DNA of 6,225 nucleotides, taken from the NCBI GenBank assembly GCA_955652545.1, contig CATPCA010000093.1, positions 1 through 6,225 on the forward strand. Reading direction: 5' to 3'. Numbering within the stretch: the stretch's first letter is position 1; each line of letters starts with the position of its first letter. This document shows, one piece after another, positions 1 to 5,431 of the stretch. The notes below the pieces were generated by a model. The model was given only the letters and a program-made list of their open reading frames with translations. It was not told the DNA's origin and made no database searches. A program made the translations under genes and the position numbers. This stretch comes from Candidatus Dormiibacterota bacterium (GTDB lineage: Bacteria; Chloroflexota; Dormibacteria; UBA8260).

Positions 1-287
1 AATCGCACACCGCCGCGGCGCTCTTCAGCGGGTCTCTCCTCTTCATGTCGCTGTGGTTCGACGCCGCCTACGCGTGGATCGGCGCCCACCCGGAGCTGCG
101 CCGGGCGGAAGACGCTCCGCCGGTCTCGATCCGGTCGGTGGTGCGCTTCGGCGCGGGGATCGTCATCTACCTGGGTTGCATCGGCGTCGCGTTCGTGAGC
201 GCGCAGGCGGTGCTGATCCTCACCGCGCTCGTCGCCGTCTACTACACGGTCGACCAGGTCACGACCCGGGTGGGGCCGGAGGATTAG
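1..287 (+). CDS. TMEM175/DUF1211-like membrane protein, C-terminal part
   Basis: This reading frame is open from the left window edge (first full codon at position 3) to a TAG stop at 285-287, so only about 94 C-terminal residues are visible and the start lies outside. Three hydrophobic stretches can be seen: one around TAAALFSGSLLFMSLWF, one around VVRFGAGIVIYLGCIGVAFV and one around AVLILTALVAVYYTV. The first two are separated by a polar loop containing HPELRR. This layout, with a charged loop followed by two closing helices, resembles the end of bacterial TMEM175 (DUF1211) proteins, which form potassium-selective channels. The diagnostic family motif near the first helix is not in the window, so the family call rests on general pattern only. 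The ATG at 45 is internal, since coding continues upstream of it. The last 29 bp overlap the 3' end of rarA on the other strand. An unrelated small membrane protein remains possible. Confidence 0.55.
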   Translation, partial: SHTAAALFSGSLLFMSLWFDAAYAWIGAHPELRRAEDAPPVSIRSVVRFGAGIVIYLGCIGVAFVSAQAVLILTALVAVYYTVDQVTTRVGPED

Positions 288-1650
288 TGCGCGCTTGGAG
301 CGCGGCGCGGGTGCGCTGCAGCCGAGCGGCGATCTCGGCCTCGGCGCCATGGTCGGTGGGCACGTAGTAGCGATGACCCTCGAGGCAGTTGGGAAGATGC
401 TGCTGGTCGACCATTGCGTCGACCTCGTCGTGGGCGTAGCGGTAGCCGCTGCCGAAGCCCATCCCGCGCGTCAACGGGGTCGACGCGTTGCGCAGGTGCA
501 GCGGCACGGGTAGGTGGAGCGTCTCACGCACATCCTCGAGGGCCTTGCTGTATGCGCGCATCGCTGAGTTGCTCTTGGGTGCGGTGGCGAGGTAGAGCGC
601 CGCTTCCGCAAGCGGCAGGTAACCCTCGGGCATGCCGACGAAGTGCGCCGCCTGCTGAGCTGCGACCGCCACCCCCAACGCCGCCGGGTCGGCCAGTCCA
701 ACGTCCTCGGCGGCGAGGATCACCATGCGGCGGGCGCAGAAGAGCGGGTCCTCGCCCGCCTCCAGCATCCGCGCCAGCCAGTACACCGAGGCGTCTGGGT
801 CGCTGTCACGCATCGACTTGATGAACGCCGACGCCAGCCAGTAGTGCTGATCGCCGGCGCGGTCGTAGAGCAGAGTTGGGCTCTGCAGGGCGCCCTCGAC
901 AGCGGCGGCGTCGACGACGGCGCGCCCGTTGCTGTCGCGAGTGGCCGCAACCGCCAGCTCGAGCGCGTCCAGCGCGATGCGTGCATCGCCGCCGGACAGG
1001 CGGATCAGGCGGTCGCGTGCCACTGCGTCGAGCACCACCTCACCGCCCCCAAGGCCACGTTCGGGGTCGGCGATGGCACGCTCGATGAGGCTGCCGAGCG
1101 CAGTGTCGTCAAGCGCCTCGAGGCGGAGCACGCGGGCCCGCGACAGCAGCGCGGCGTTGACCTCGAAGCTGGGGTTCTCGGTGGTGGCACCGAGCAGGGT
1201 CACAGTGCCGCTCTCGACGTCGGGGAGCACGGCGTCCTGCTGCGCCTTGTTGAAGCGGTGGATCTCGTCGATGAAGAGTATCGTCCGCTGGCCCATGCGG
1301 CGGCGGTCGCGGGCACGCTCCATGATCTTGCGCAACTCGGCCACGCCTGACGAAACGGCGCTCACCGATTCGAATGCTGCACCCGACATCGCCGCGAGGA
1401 TGATCGCCAGCGAGGTCTTGCCACTCCCCGGAGGACCCCAGAGGATCAGCGACGGCAGCTGATCGCCCTCGAGCGCGCGGCGCAGCACGCTTCCCGGCCC
1501 GACGACGCGCTCCTGGCCGGCGAACTCGTCCAGGGTGCGCGGTCGCATCCTGGCGGCGAGCGGCGCGGTGGGACGTTGGGACCCGGGGACGCCGCCGTCC
1601 TGCGCGGGTCGTGCCTGGCCACCGAACAGGTCCGCCTGTGGTTCGGTCAT
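259..1650 (-). CDS. rarA: Replication-associated recombination protein A (RarA/MgsA), AAA+ ATPase
   Basis: A complete 463-residue protein of the RarA/MgsA/WRNIP1 family, a tetrameric clamp-loader-like AAA+ ATPase that acts at stalled or gapped replication forks. The family core is easy to see: AARMRPRTLDEFAGQ near residues 32-46, Walker A GPPGSGKT at 72-79, Walker B ILFIDEIH at 124-131 followed by RFNKAQQDA, sensor 1 GATTENPSFEVN from 154, arginine-finger region LLSRARVL near 168-175, and SGGDARIALDALE from 219. The C-terminal tetramerisation domain carries SDPDASVYWLARML, CARRMVILAAEDVGLADP, APKSNSAMRAYSKAL and LHLRNAS. Length matches the family (E. coli RarA is about 447 residues). The ATG at 1650 is chosen because a TAGGCT -10 hexamer ends 6 nt upstream, there is no Shine-Dalgarno, and this start keeps the N-terminal QADLF motif. 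The 3' end overlaps the convergent upstream gene by 29 bp. Confidence 0.97.
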   Translation of the reverse strand: MTEPQADLFGGQARPAQDGGVPGSQRPTAPLAARMRPRTLDEFAGQERVVGPGSVLRRALEGDQLPSLILWGPPGSGKTSLAIILAAMSGAAFESVSAVSSGVAELRKIMERARDRRRMGQRTILFIDEIHRFNKAQQDAVLPDVESGTVTLLGATTENPSFEVNAALLSRARVLRLEALDDTALGSLIERAIADPERGLGGGEVVLDAVARDRLIRLSGGDARIALDALELAVAATRDSNGRAVVDAAAVEGALQSPTLLYDRAGDQHYWLASAFIKSMRDSDPDASVYWLARMLEAGEDPLFCARRMVILAAEDVGLADPAALGVAVAAQQAAHFVGMPEGYLPLAEAALYLATAPKSNSAMRAYSKALEDVRETLHLPVPLHLRNASTPLTRGMGFGSGYRYAHDEVDAMVDQQHLPNCLEGHRYYVPTDHGAEAEIAARLQRTRAALQARTNPPAPPGS

Positions 1651-1656
1651 CGCCCA

Positions 1657-1662
1657 AGCCTA
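1657..1662 (-). promoter_or_regulatory. Predicted -10 element for rarA (leaderless transcript)
   Basis: On the minus strand TAGGCT fits the actinobacterial -10 pattern TANNNT. It is followed by TGGGCG and then the rarA ATG at 1650. A hexamer ending 6 nt before the start codon puts transcription initiation at or next to the A of ATG, so the mRNA would lack a leader. No recognisable -35 box or Shine-Dalgarno is present. Confidence 0.45.
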
Positions 1663-1689
1663 GACCGCGGATGTGCTGAGGCGATCGCG

Positions 1690-1695
1690 TACCGT
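1690..1695 (+). promoter_or_regulatory. Predicted -10 element for the GDPD-like gene (leaderless transcript)
   Basis: TACCGT fits TANNNT and is followed by GGTCGG and then the GTG start at 1702, again exactly 6 nt. It supports GTG 1702 as the true start rather than in-frame codons farther upstream that would lie inside rarA. No -35 box is evident at 16-18 nt spacing. This element and the rarA -10 element are 27 bp apart and point away from each other. Confidence 0.45.
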
Positions 1696-1701
1696 GGTCG
1701 G

Positions 1702-2412
1702 GTGTCGCAGATCATCGGCTTCGCCCACCGTGGCGGCGCCAGGACTCGCCATCTGCAGAACACGTTGGAGGCGTTCCGGCTTTCGCTGGAAGCCGGTGCC
1801 ACCGGCATCGAAAGCGATGTCGCGCTGACGGCTGACGGCGTCGCCGTGCTGATTCACCCGGGCGTCATGGCTCGCCTCAGACGGCCGGTATCGCACCTGC
1901 GTCGCGACGAGCTGCCCGCACACGTGCCATCGGTTGAGGATGTGTACCGCGAATTCGGGTCGCGGCTGCACATGTCGTTCGACATGGCGGCGCCGGCCGC
2001 GGCCGGCAAGGTGGTCGCCAACGCGCGCAAGTACGGGGACCCATCGCGACTGTGGCTCACCTACTGGCGGGTGGACGCGATCACACAATGGCGCCGGCGG
2101 TACCCCGATGTTCGCCTCGTGTTCCCCACGCTGTGGCTGCGGTCCAGCGGCGGTGGCCGCCGGGTCGCCGCGCTGCAGTCCGCCGGGGTGGATGCGCTCA
2201 ACCTGTACCACCGCGGTTGCACGCCGTCGCGCGCCGCTGTCGTCCACGACGCCGGGCTGCTGCTGTTCGGTTGGGGCGCGCGCACCGGGAACGCGGCGGC
2301 GAGGGCACTGCGCCATGGCGCCGACGGCGTGTTCTGCGATGACACGGCCGGCATGGTGGACGCGGTCGCCGCCGAGACGAGGCGGCGCGAGGCCGTCAGC
2401 GCAGGACGATGA
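1702..2412 (+). CDS. Glycerophosphodiester phosphodiesterase-family protein, divergent
   Basis: A 236-residue protein with the GDPD TIM-barrel pattern. The family hydrolyses glycerophosphodiesters to glycerol-3-phosphate plus an alcohol. Seen: FAHRGG (catalytic His9, Arg10), NTLEAF (20-25), GIESDVALTADG (35-46, metal ligands Glu37 and Asp39), a second His at 52, LHMSFDM (89-95, Asp94 probably at the third metal-ligand site), and the closing HGADGVFCDD (205-214) that matches the usual GxDG-x-TD end. Two positions differ from the textbook signature: PENT reads LQNT (Gln19) and HD reads HP (Pro53). Both histidines and the ExD pair remain, so activity is plausible. There is no signal peptide, so a cytoplasmic enzyme is expected. 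I chose GTG 1702 because the fold begins immediately after it and a TACCGT -10 hexamer lies 6 nt upstream. The frame stays open upstream to 1576, but that part overlaps rarA. The 3' end overlaps the convergent IMPDH/GMPR-family gene by 17 bp. Confidence 0.88.
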   Translation: MSQIIGFAHRGGARTRHLQNTLEAFRLSLEAGATGIESDVALTADGVAVLIHPGVMARLRRPVSHLRRDELPAHVPSVEDVYREFGSRLHMSFDMAAPAAAGKVVANARKYGDPSRLWLTYWRVDAITQWRRRYPDVRLVFPTLWLRSSGGGRRVAALQSAGVDALNLYHRGCTPSRAAVVHDAGLLLFGWGARTGNAAARALRHGADGVFCDDTAGMVDAVAAETRRREAVSAGR

Positions 2413-3415
2413 AGCTGACGTTTTCGCGGTATTCGTCCAGCGTGCGCGCGTCCATGTACGACATCGAGCTGCGCAGACCGGCGAGGTAGCGGCGCACCAC
2501 GTCGTCGACCCCGCCCTTGTACGACACCAGCGTCTCGGTGCCCTCGACGTATCCCGGATCCTCCGTACCGGCCTGCTGCTGCACTGAGAAGGACGCGGCG
2601 CCTCGCATGATCTTCACCTTCTTGCCATTGACGACGATGACTCGGCCGGGCGCCTCACGGGTGCCGGCCAGTGCCGACCCCACCATGACCAGGTCGGCAC
2701 CGAGAGCGAGCAGCTTGCACATGTCGGCGGGGTGGCGCACGCCGCTGTCGCCGATGATGAGGGCGCGACGGCGCACCTGCGCCGCCTCGGCGACGGCATG
2801 CGGGGTGGGCGCATACACGGCGGTCTCTGTCCTGGTTTCGCAGACGCTGCCGCCGGCGATGCCGACGCGGATGGCGTCGGCGCCGCGGTCCTCGAGCCAG
2901 CGGAATGTCTCGGCGCTGGCGACATTGCCGGCGATGACGAAGACGTCGTCGGCCTGTGTTCGGATCCACTCGATGGCGCCGCCCACCTGCTCGTGGGCGC
3001 CGTTGGCGGTGTCCAGGCAGACGATCCGGCAGCCGGCGCCGTACAGCCCGATGAACCGCTCCCGGTAGTCTCCGGTGACACCGACGGCAGCCCCCACCGA
3101 CGTCGGCGCGCCGAGGTGCGATGCCTCGAACTCCGCCACCTGCTCGGCAAGGGGCTGGAAGCGGTGGAGCACGCCCAGCGCGCCGGCACGGGCCAGCGCA
3201 GAGCACATGTCGGGTCCGCAGACGTCGGGCATCGGCGCACCGAGCAGCGGCAGGCGCAGGCGCAGCGGACCCACCGTCACCTCCGGGTCGGCGTCGGCGC
3301 GGTGAGTGAGCGAGGACGACACCCGCGGCACGAGTGAGAGGTGGTCGTAGTCGAAGGCCACGGGCAGGTCGCCGAGCGGGTCGGCGTGGGCGCGGAGCAG
3401 GGGACCGGCGGTCAT
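2396..3415 (-). CDS. IMP dehydrogenase/GMP reductase family enzyme, CBS-less, most like GMP reductase
   Basis: A 339-residue (beta/alpha)8 enzyme of the IMPDH/GMPR family. Visible landmarks are IAGNVAS (161-167), GIAGGSVCETR (185-195) with the nucleophile Cys192 and Thr194 two residues on, IGDSGVRHPADM (221-231) for phosphate binding, MRGAAS (270-275), EGTETLVSYKG (291-301) and GLRSSMSYMDA (313-323). Features favouring GMP reductase (GMP + NADPH to IMP + ammonia) are the length close to GuaC (347 residues), absence of CBS domains, DTANG at 135-139 where IMPDH usually has A-H-G, and EGTETL resembling the GuaC EGKTV loop with a glutamate and without the IMPDH Arg-Tyr dyad. Departures include HR at 84-85 for the usual HK, and GIAGGS for GIGPGS. 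It is probably a divergent GMP reductase in purine salvage, but CBS-less IMPDH activity is not excluded. Start ATG 3415 is preceded by GGGCGGG and by a TACCAT hexamer 9 nt away. It lies 44 bp after the SPFH gene. Confidence 0.85.
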   Translation of the reverse strand: MTAGPLLRAHADPLGDLPVAFDYDHLSLVPRVSSSLTHRADADPEVTVGPLRLRLPLLGAPMPDVCGPDMCSALARAGALGVLHRFQPLAEQVAEFEASHLGAPTSVGAAVGVTGDYRERFIGLYGAGCRIVCLDTANGAHEQVGGAIEWIRTQADDVFVIAGNVASAETFRWLEDRGADAIRVGIAGGSVCETRTETAVYAPTPHAVAEAAQVRRRALIIGDSGVRHPADMCKLLALGADLVMVGSALAGTREAPGRVIVVNGKKVKIMRGAASFSVQQQAGTEDPGYVEGTETLVSYKGGVDDVVRRYLAGLRSSMSYMDARTLDEYRENVSFIVLR

Positions 3416-3424
3416 GACCCGCCC

Positions 3425-3430
3425 ATGGTA
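3425..3430 (-). promoter_or_regulatory. Possible -10 element for the IMPDH/GMPR-family gene
   Basis: TACCAT on the minus strand fits TANNNT and ends 9 nt before ATG 3415. Initiation 7 nt after the hexamer would start at GTC directly before the ATG and leave a leader of about 3 nt. The intervening GGGCGGG could instead act as a weak ribosome-binding site on a longer message read through from the SPFH gene. This is less certain than the sites with exact 6-nt spacing. Confidence 0.3.
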
Positions 3431-3459
3431 CGCGCGAGATCGTGACGGGCCGGTGGCGA

Positions 3460-4425
3460 TCAGGTCGGCGGTGTCGGGGTCACCACCTCCGCGGTGAAGG
3501 AGGGCGCGTCCTTGATCACCGAGCGGAGCGCCTGCGCGGCACCGAGCAGGGCGGCGGATTCGGCCGGCACGACGATGGTCGTGTTGTCACTGTCGGCGAA
3601 CTTGGCGAGCGTGTCGAGCTGGAGGATGGCGACCAGCGTCGGGTCAGGCGCGGCCGTCTTGATGGCGCTGTACACCGTGGCGATCGCCTGGGCGCGTCCC
3701 TCGGCCTCGAGGATCAGGGCCTGCCGCTGGCCCTCGGCGCGGAGGATGTTGGCCTGCCTCTCCCCTTCCGCGTTCTTGATCTGCGCCTGCCGATTGCCGT
3801 CAGCGATGTTGACTGCTGACATCTGCTGGCCCTCCGACTGGAGGATCCGAGCGCGCTTCTCCTGGTCGGCCTGCTTCTGCAGGGCCATCGCCTGGAGGAT
3901 CTGCGCGGGGGGCGTGATGTCGACGATCTCGATGCGGCTGATCCGGATCCCCCACTTGTCGGTGACCTGTTCCATCTGCTCCTGCATGCTGGCGTTGATG
4001 CGCTCGCGTTGCGACAGCGCCTGGTCGAGCGTCACATTGCCGAACGCGTTACGAAGGGTGGTGCGCGCCTGCTGGTCGATGGCGACGAAATAGTTGGAGA
4101 CGGCGAACAGCGCGGCCTGCGCGTCAACGACTTGGCTGAAGATGGTGGCGTTGACGGCGACCGCCACGTTGTCTGCAGTGATCACCTCCTGCCGATCGCC
4201 CGTCCTCGGTGTCTCGCGCATGTCGACGCGGACGAGGCGATCGATGAAGGGAGCGATCAGCGTGACGCCCGGAGGCCGAACCGGCGCGACATAACGGCCG
4301 AATCGCTGGACGACGCCGACATACCCTTGCTGCACGACCTTGATCGACTGCGCCAGCGCGATGATGATCAGGAGCGCGGCGACCGCGATGACGACGAAGG
4401 CGACGACGCTGCCGGTGTCAAGCAC
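3460..4425 (-). CDS. SPFH/Band 7 (stomatin-like, QmcA-type) membrane protein
   Basis: A 321-residue stomatin/prohibitin-family scaffold protein. One N-terminal transmembrane helix (about residues 8-25, VAFVVIAVAALLIIIALA) is followed by the Band 7 domain: VVQQGYVGVVQRFGRY (30-45), PGVTLIAPFIDRLVRVDMRE (52-71), ITADNVAVAVNATIFSQVVD (82-101), RTTLRNAFGNVTLDQALSQRERIN (121-144) and WGIRISRIEIVDITPP (158-173). Residues 197-251 form five tandem 11-residue coiled-coil repeats. The C-terminal tail is short and ends TPTPPT. These proteins oligomerise on the membrane and often work with NfeD-type partners, and an NfeD-like gene lies 48 bp upstream. The start is GTG 4425: an AGGAGG lies 9 nt before it and the hydrophobic helix follows at once. 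It is likely translated from a shared nfeD-SPFH message, because no TANNNT hexamer precedes it. The exact biological client is unknown. Confidence 0.95.
   Translation of the reverse strand: MLDTGSVVAFVVIAVAALLIIIALAQSIKVVQQGYVGVVQRFGRYVAPVRPPGVTLIAPFIDRLVRVDMRETPRTGDRQEVITADNVAVAVNATIFSQVVDAQAALFAVSNYFVAIDQQARTTLRNAFGNVTLDQALSQRERINASMQEQMEQVTDKWGIRISRIEIVDITPPAQILQAMALQKQADQEKRARILQSEGQQMSAVNIADGNRQAQIKNAEGERQANILRAEGQRQALILEAEGRAQAIATVYSAIKTAAPDPTLVAILQLDTLAKFADSDNTTIVVPAESAALLGAAQALRSVIKDAPSFTAEVVTPTPPT
3673..3837 (-). repeat. Five tandem 33-nt degenerate units encoding an 11-residue coiled-coil repeat
   Basis: Within the SPFH protein, residues 197-251 divide without gaps into SEGQQMSAVNI, ADGNRQAQIKN, AEGERQANILR, AEGQRQALILE and AEGRAQAIATV. 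The A-E/D-G start and the central Gln-Ala positions recur every 11 residues. Hendecad repeats favour a long, nearly straight or slightly right-handed coiled coil. The DNA copies are diverged, so the array is old and not an expanding simple repeat. Similar AEGE-rich stretches are known in flotillin and QmcA relatives. Confidence 0.8.
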
Positions 4426-4434
4426 GATGTCTCC

Positions 4435-4440
4435 CCTCCT
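4435..4440 (-). promoter_or_regulatory. Strong Shine-Dalgarno AGGAGG for the SPFH gene
   Basis: On the minus strand AGGAGG is followed by GGAGACATC and then GTG 4425, a 9-nt spacing (a shifted GGGGAG pairing would sit closer). It fixes the GTG as the start. It is the only textbook ribosome-binding site before a gene in this window, which fits an internal cistron translated from an nfeD-led transcript. Confidence 0.85.
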
Positions 4441-4473
4441 CAGGGTGGTGTCGGTCGGGTCGTCCGAAGGTGC

Positions 4474-4950
4474 TCATGGCACCGGGTGCACGAGGAGAGT
4501 TGTCCCCCGCACGGCCACCACCACCACCGGCACTTCGGCGGCCAGCGGTTCTGGAAGGTCGGTGACGGCCAGCCAACGGCTCCCGGCGAACAGCGCGTGC
4601 CCCGGATGATGCTCGTCGCCGACTGTGTCGAGCGTGACGGCCCGCTGCCCGATGAGCCCGTCGGCGCTCGCCTGGATGCCGAGGAACTTCGGGATGGGCA
4701 CGGAGTGGTCGAAGCGCGCGCGCAGCGTCGGCCGGACCAATGACCAGCCGCCGATGCTGATGACCGCGAAGAGCACCCCCTGCAGCCAGAGGTCGCCGTT
4801 GAGCAGCGCACAGATCGCCGCGGCTGCCGACCCGAGGGCAACGAACAGCGCGTAGAAGGCCTGCGTATGCACCTCGAGAGCGATGAACGCCACGGTCATC
4901 GCCAGCCAGAGGGCAAAGAACAACGAGATCACGGTGGTCATGGCGGTCAT
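4474..4950 (-). CDS. NfeD-like membrane protein (partner of SPFH protein)
   Basis: A 158-residue protein of the short NfeD type. Three hydrophobic segments (about residues 5-25, 29-50 and 54-72) are followed by a linker and a C-terminal OB-fold-like beta domain (about 96-158). That domain shows GLIGQRAVTL, a HPGHALFAGSRWLAV stretch matching the family pattern G-x-v...G-x-x-W-x-A, and VVVVAVRGTTLLVHP. NfeD proteins are typically encoded beside stomatin/flotillin genes and are thought to act as membrane adaptors for the SPFH oligomer; here the SPFH gene follows after 48 bp. No serine-protease (ClpP-like) domain of long NfeD proteins is present. ATG 4950 is chosen because TACACT lies exactly 6 nt upstream. 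A second in-frame ATG at 4941 results from a 9-bp duplication. The frame continues upstream to 5235, but that portion is low-complexity and overlaps the thioesterase gene, so it is not part of this protein. Confidence 0.85.
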   Translation of the reverse strand: MTAMTTVISLFFALWLAMTVAFIALEVHTQAFYALFVALGSAAAAICALLNGDLWLQGVLFAVISIGGWSLVRPTLRARFDHSVPIPKFLGIQASADGLIGQRAVTLDTVGDEHHPGHALFAGSRWLAVTDLPEPLAAEVPVVVVAVRGTTLLVHPVP

Positions 4951-4953
4951 GGC
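4936..4953. repeat. Tandem 9-bp duplication at the nfeD-like start codon
   Basis: GGTCATGGC occurs twice back to back on the plus strand (4936-4944 and 4945-4953). On the coding strand this duplicates the start, giving M-T-A-M-T and two possible initiation codons at 4950 and 4941. The upstream ATG has the better-placed -10 hexamer. Confidence 0.8.
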
Positions 4954-4956
4954 CGC

Positions 4957-4962
4957 AGTGTA
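4957..4962 (-). promoter_or_regulatory. Predicted -10 element for the nfeD-like gene (leaderless transcript)
   Basis: TACACT on the minus strand is a close match to TANNNT. It is followed by GCGGCC and then ATG 4950, a 6-nt spacing. A weak -35-like CTGCCG lies 18 bp upstream at 4986-4981. The thioesterase gene ends 40 bp before this start, so the promoter sits in the gap and would drive nfeD plus the SPFH gene. Confidence 0.5.
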
Positions 4963-4990
4963 GGGCTGGTTGGGGAAGATCGGCAGTGCG

Positions 4991-5425
4991 CTAGCGACCG
5001 TCGAGGTTCTGCAGCCGCACGCGGCCGCGAGCCACCGCCTTGCCGTCGACGGCGCGGGTGATGATGACGTCCCAGAGTTGCTGCGTTCCGCCCTGGTGAA
5101 AAGCGGTGGCGACGACGTCCATGCGGCCGTCCTTGGTTGGTCGGAGAAAGTCTGTGGCGTTGGCGACCCCCACCGCCGCCCGGCCGCTGTCGCGGACCGC
5201 GAGCCACGCGCCGACGGAGGCGAAGGTTTCGACAACCGACGCCAGCACCCCGCCGTGGAGCAGGCCGAACGGCTGGTGGTGCTGCGGGCCGACCTCGAAC
5301 CAACCGGTCACACGGGTGGGTCCCATCTCGTCGTAGTGGATGTCGAGCAGGCGCAGGAATTCGCTGCTGTTGCTCAACAGGTCGATGTCGGCATGCGATG
5401 GGGATCCGGCGGCGGGTTCGCTCAT
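4991..5425 (-). CDS. Hotdog-fold thioesterase, MenI/EntH/PaaI type
   Basis: A 144-residue PaaI-like acyl-CoA thioesterase. The segment QPFGLLHGG at 51-59 matches the equivalent stretch I recall from E. coli YdiI/MenI. It is followed by VLASVVETFASVGAWLAV, where Glu66 falls at the catalytic glutamate position of the MenI/EntH subgroup. LDIHYDEMGPTRVTGWFEV (27-45) is the usual first beta region, and NATDFLRPTKDG (89-100) with VARGRVRLQN (131-140) complete the fold. Members act in the cytoplasm as homotetramers, releasing free acid and CoA from aryl- or acyl-CoA; MenI itself hydrolyses 1,4-dihydroxy-2-naphthoyl-CoA in menaquinone synthesis. No menaquinone gene is next to it, so the substrate is not established. 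ATG 5425 is supported by a TACGCT hexamer 6 nt upstream; there is no Shine-Dalgarno. It lies 43 bp after the DUF1501 gene and 40 bp before nfeD. Confidence 0.9.
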   Translation of the reverse strand: MSEPAAGSPSHADIDLLSNSSEFLRLLDIHYDEMGPTRVTGWFEVGPQHHQPFGLLHGGVLASVVETFASVGAWLAVRDSGRAAVGVANATDFLRPTKDGRMDVVATAFHQGGTQQLWDVIITRAVDGKAVARGRVRLQNLDGR

Positions 5426-5431
5426 GCGCGG

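Noticed and set aside
321..339. Hairpin GCCGAG/CTCGGC with a 7-nt loop as a terminator for the TMEM175-like gene
   Set aside because: It has only 6 bp, no T-run, and lies inside rarA coding sequence, so it is easily explained by composition.
773..843. Repeated GCCAGCCAGTA 60 bp apart in rarA
   Set aside because: Both copies encode the Tyr-Trp-Leu-Ala stretches at RarA residues 270-273 and 290-293, in a conserved part of the family, so the match reflects protein sequence and not a DNA element.
643..1350. 235-residue open frame on the plus strand opposite rarA
   Set aside because: It is antisense to the well-conserved RarA core, has a low-complexity composition typical of G+C-rich shadow frames, and resembles no family.
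1576..1701. Upstream extension of the GDPD-like gene to an ATG at 1576
   Set aside because: It would overlap rarA's 5' end, adds no family-like sequence, and the HRG motif follows directly after GTG 1702.
2732..3337. 201-residue open frame on the plus strand opposite the IMPDH/GMPR-family gene
   Set aside because: It is antisense to a clear enzyme gene, with a Gly/Ala/Asp/Arg-rich shadow composition and no recognisable domain.
4009..4743. 244-residue open frame on the plus strand spanning the SPFH start and nfeD
   Set aside because: It is antisense to two recognised genes, rich in Asp/Arg/His as expected from reversed G+C-rich codons, and has no promoter or ribosome-binding site worth noting.
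4951..5235. 95-residue N-terminal extension of the nfeD-like frame
   Set aside because: The extension lies largely inside the thioesterase gene in another frame, is Ser/Arg/Pro-rich, and the hydrophobic NfeD start comes only after ATG 4950, which has its own -10 hexamer.
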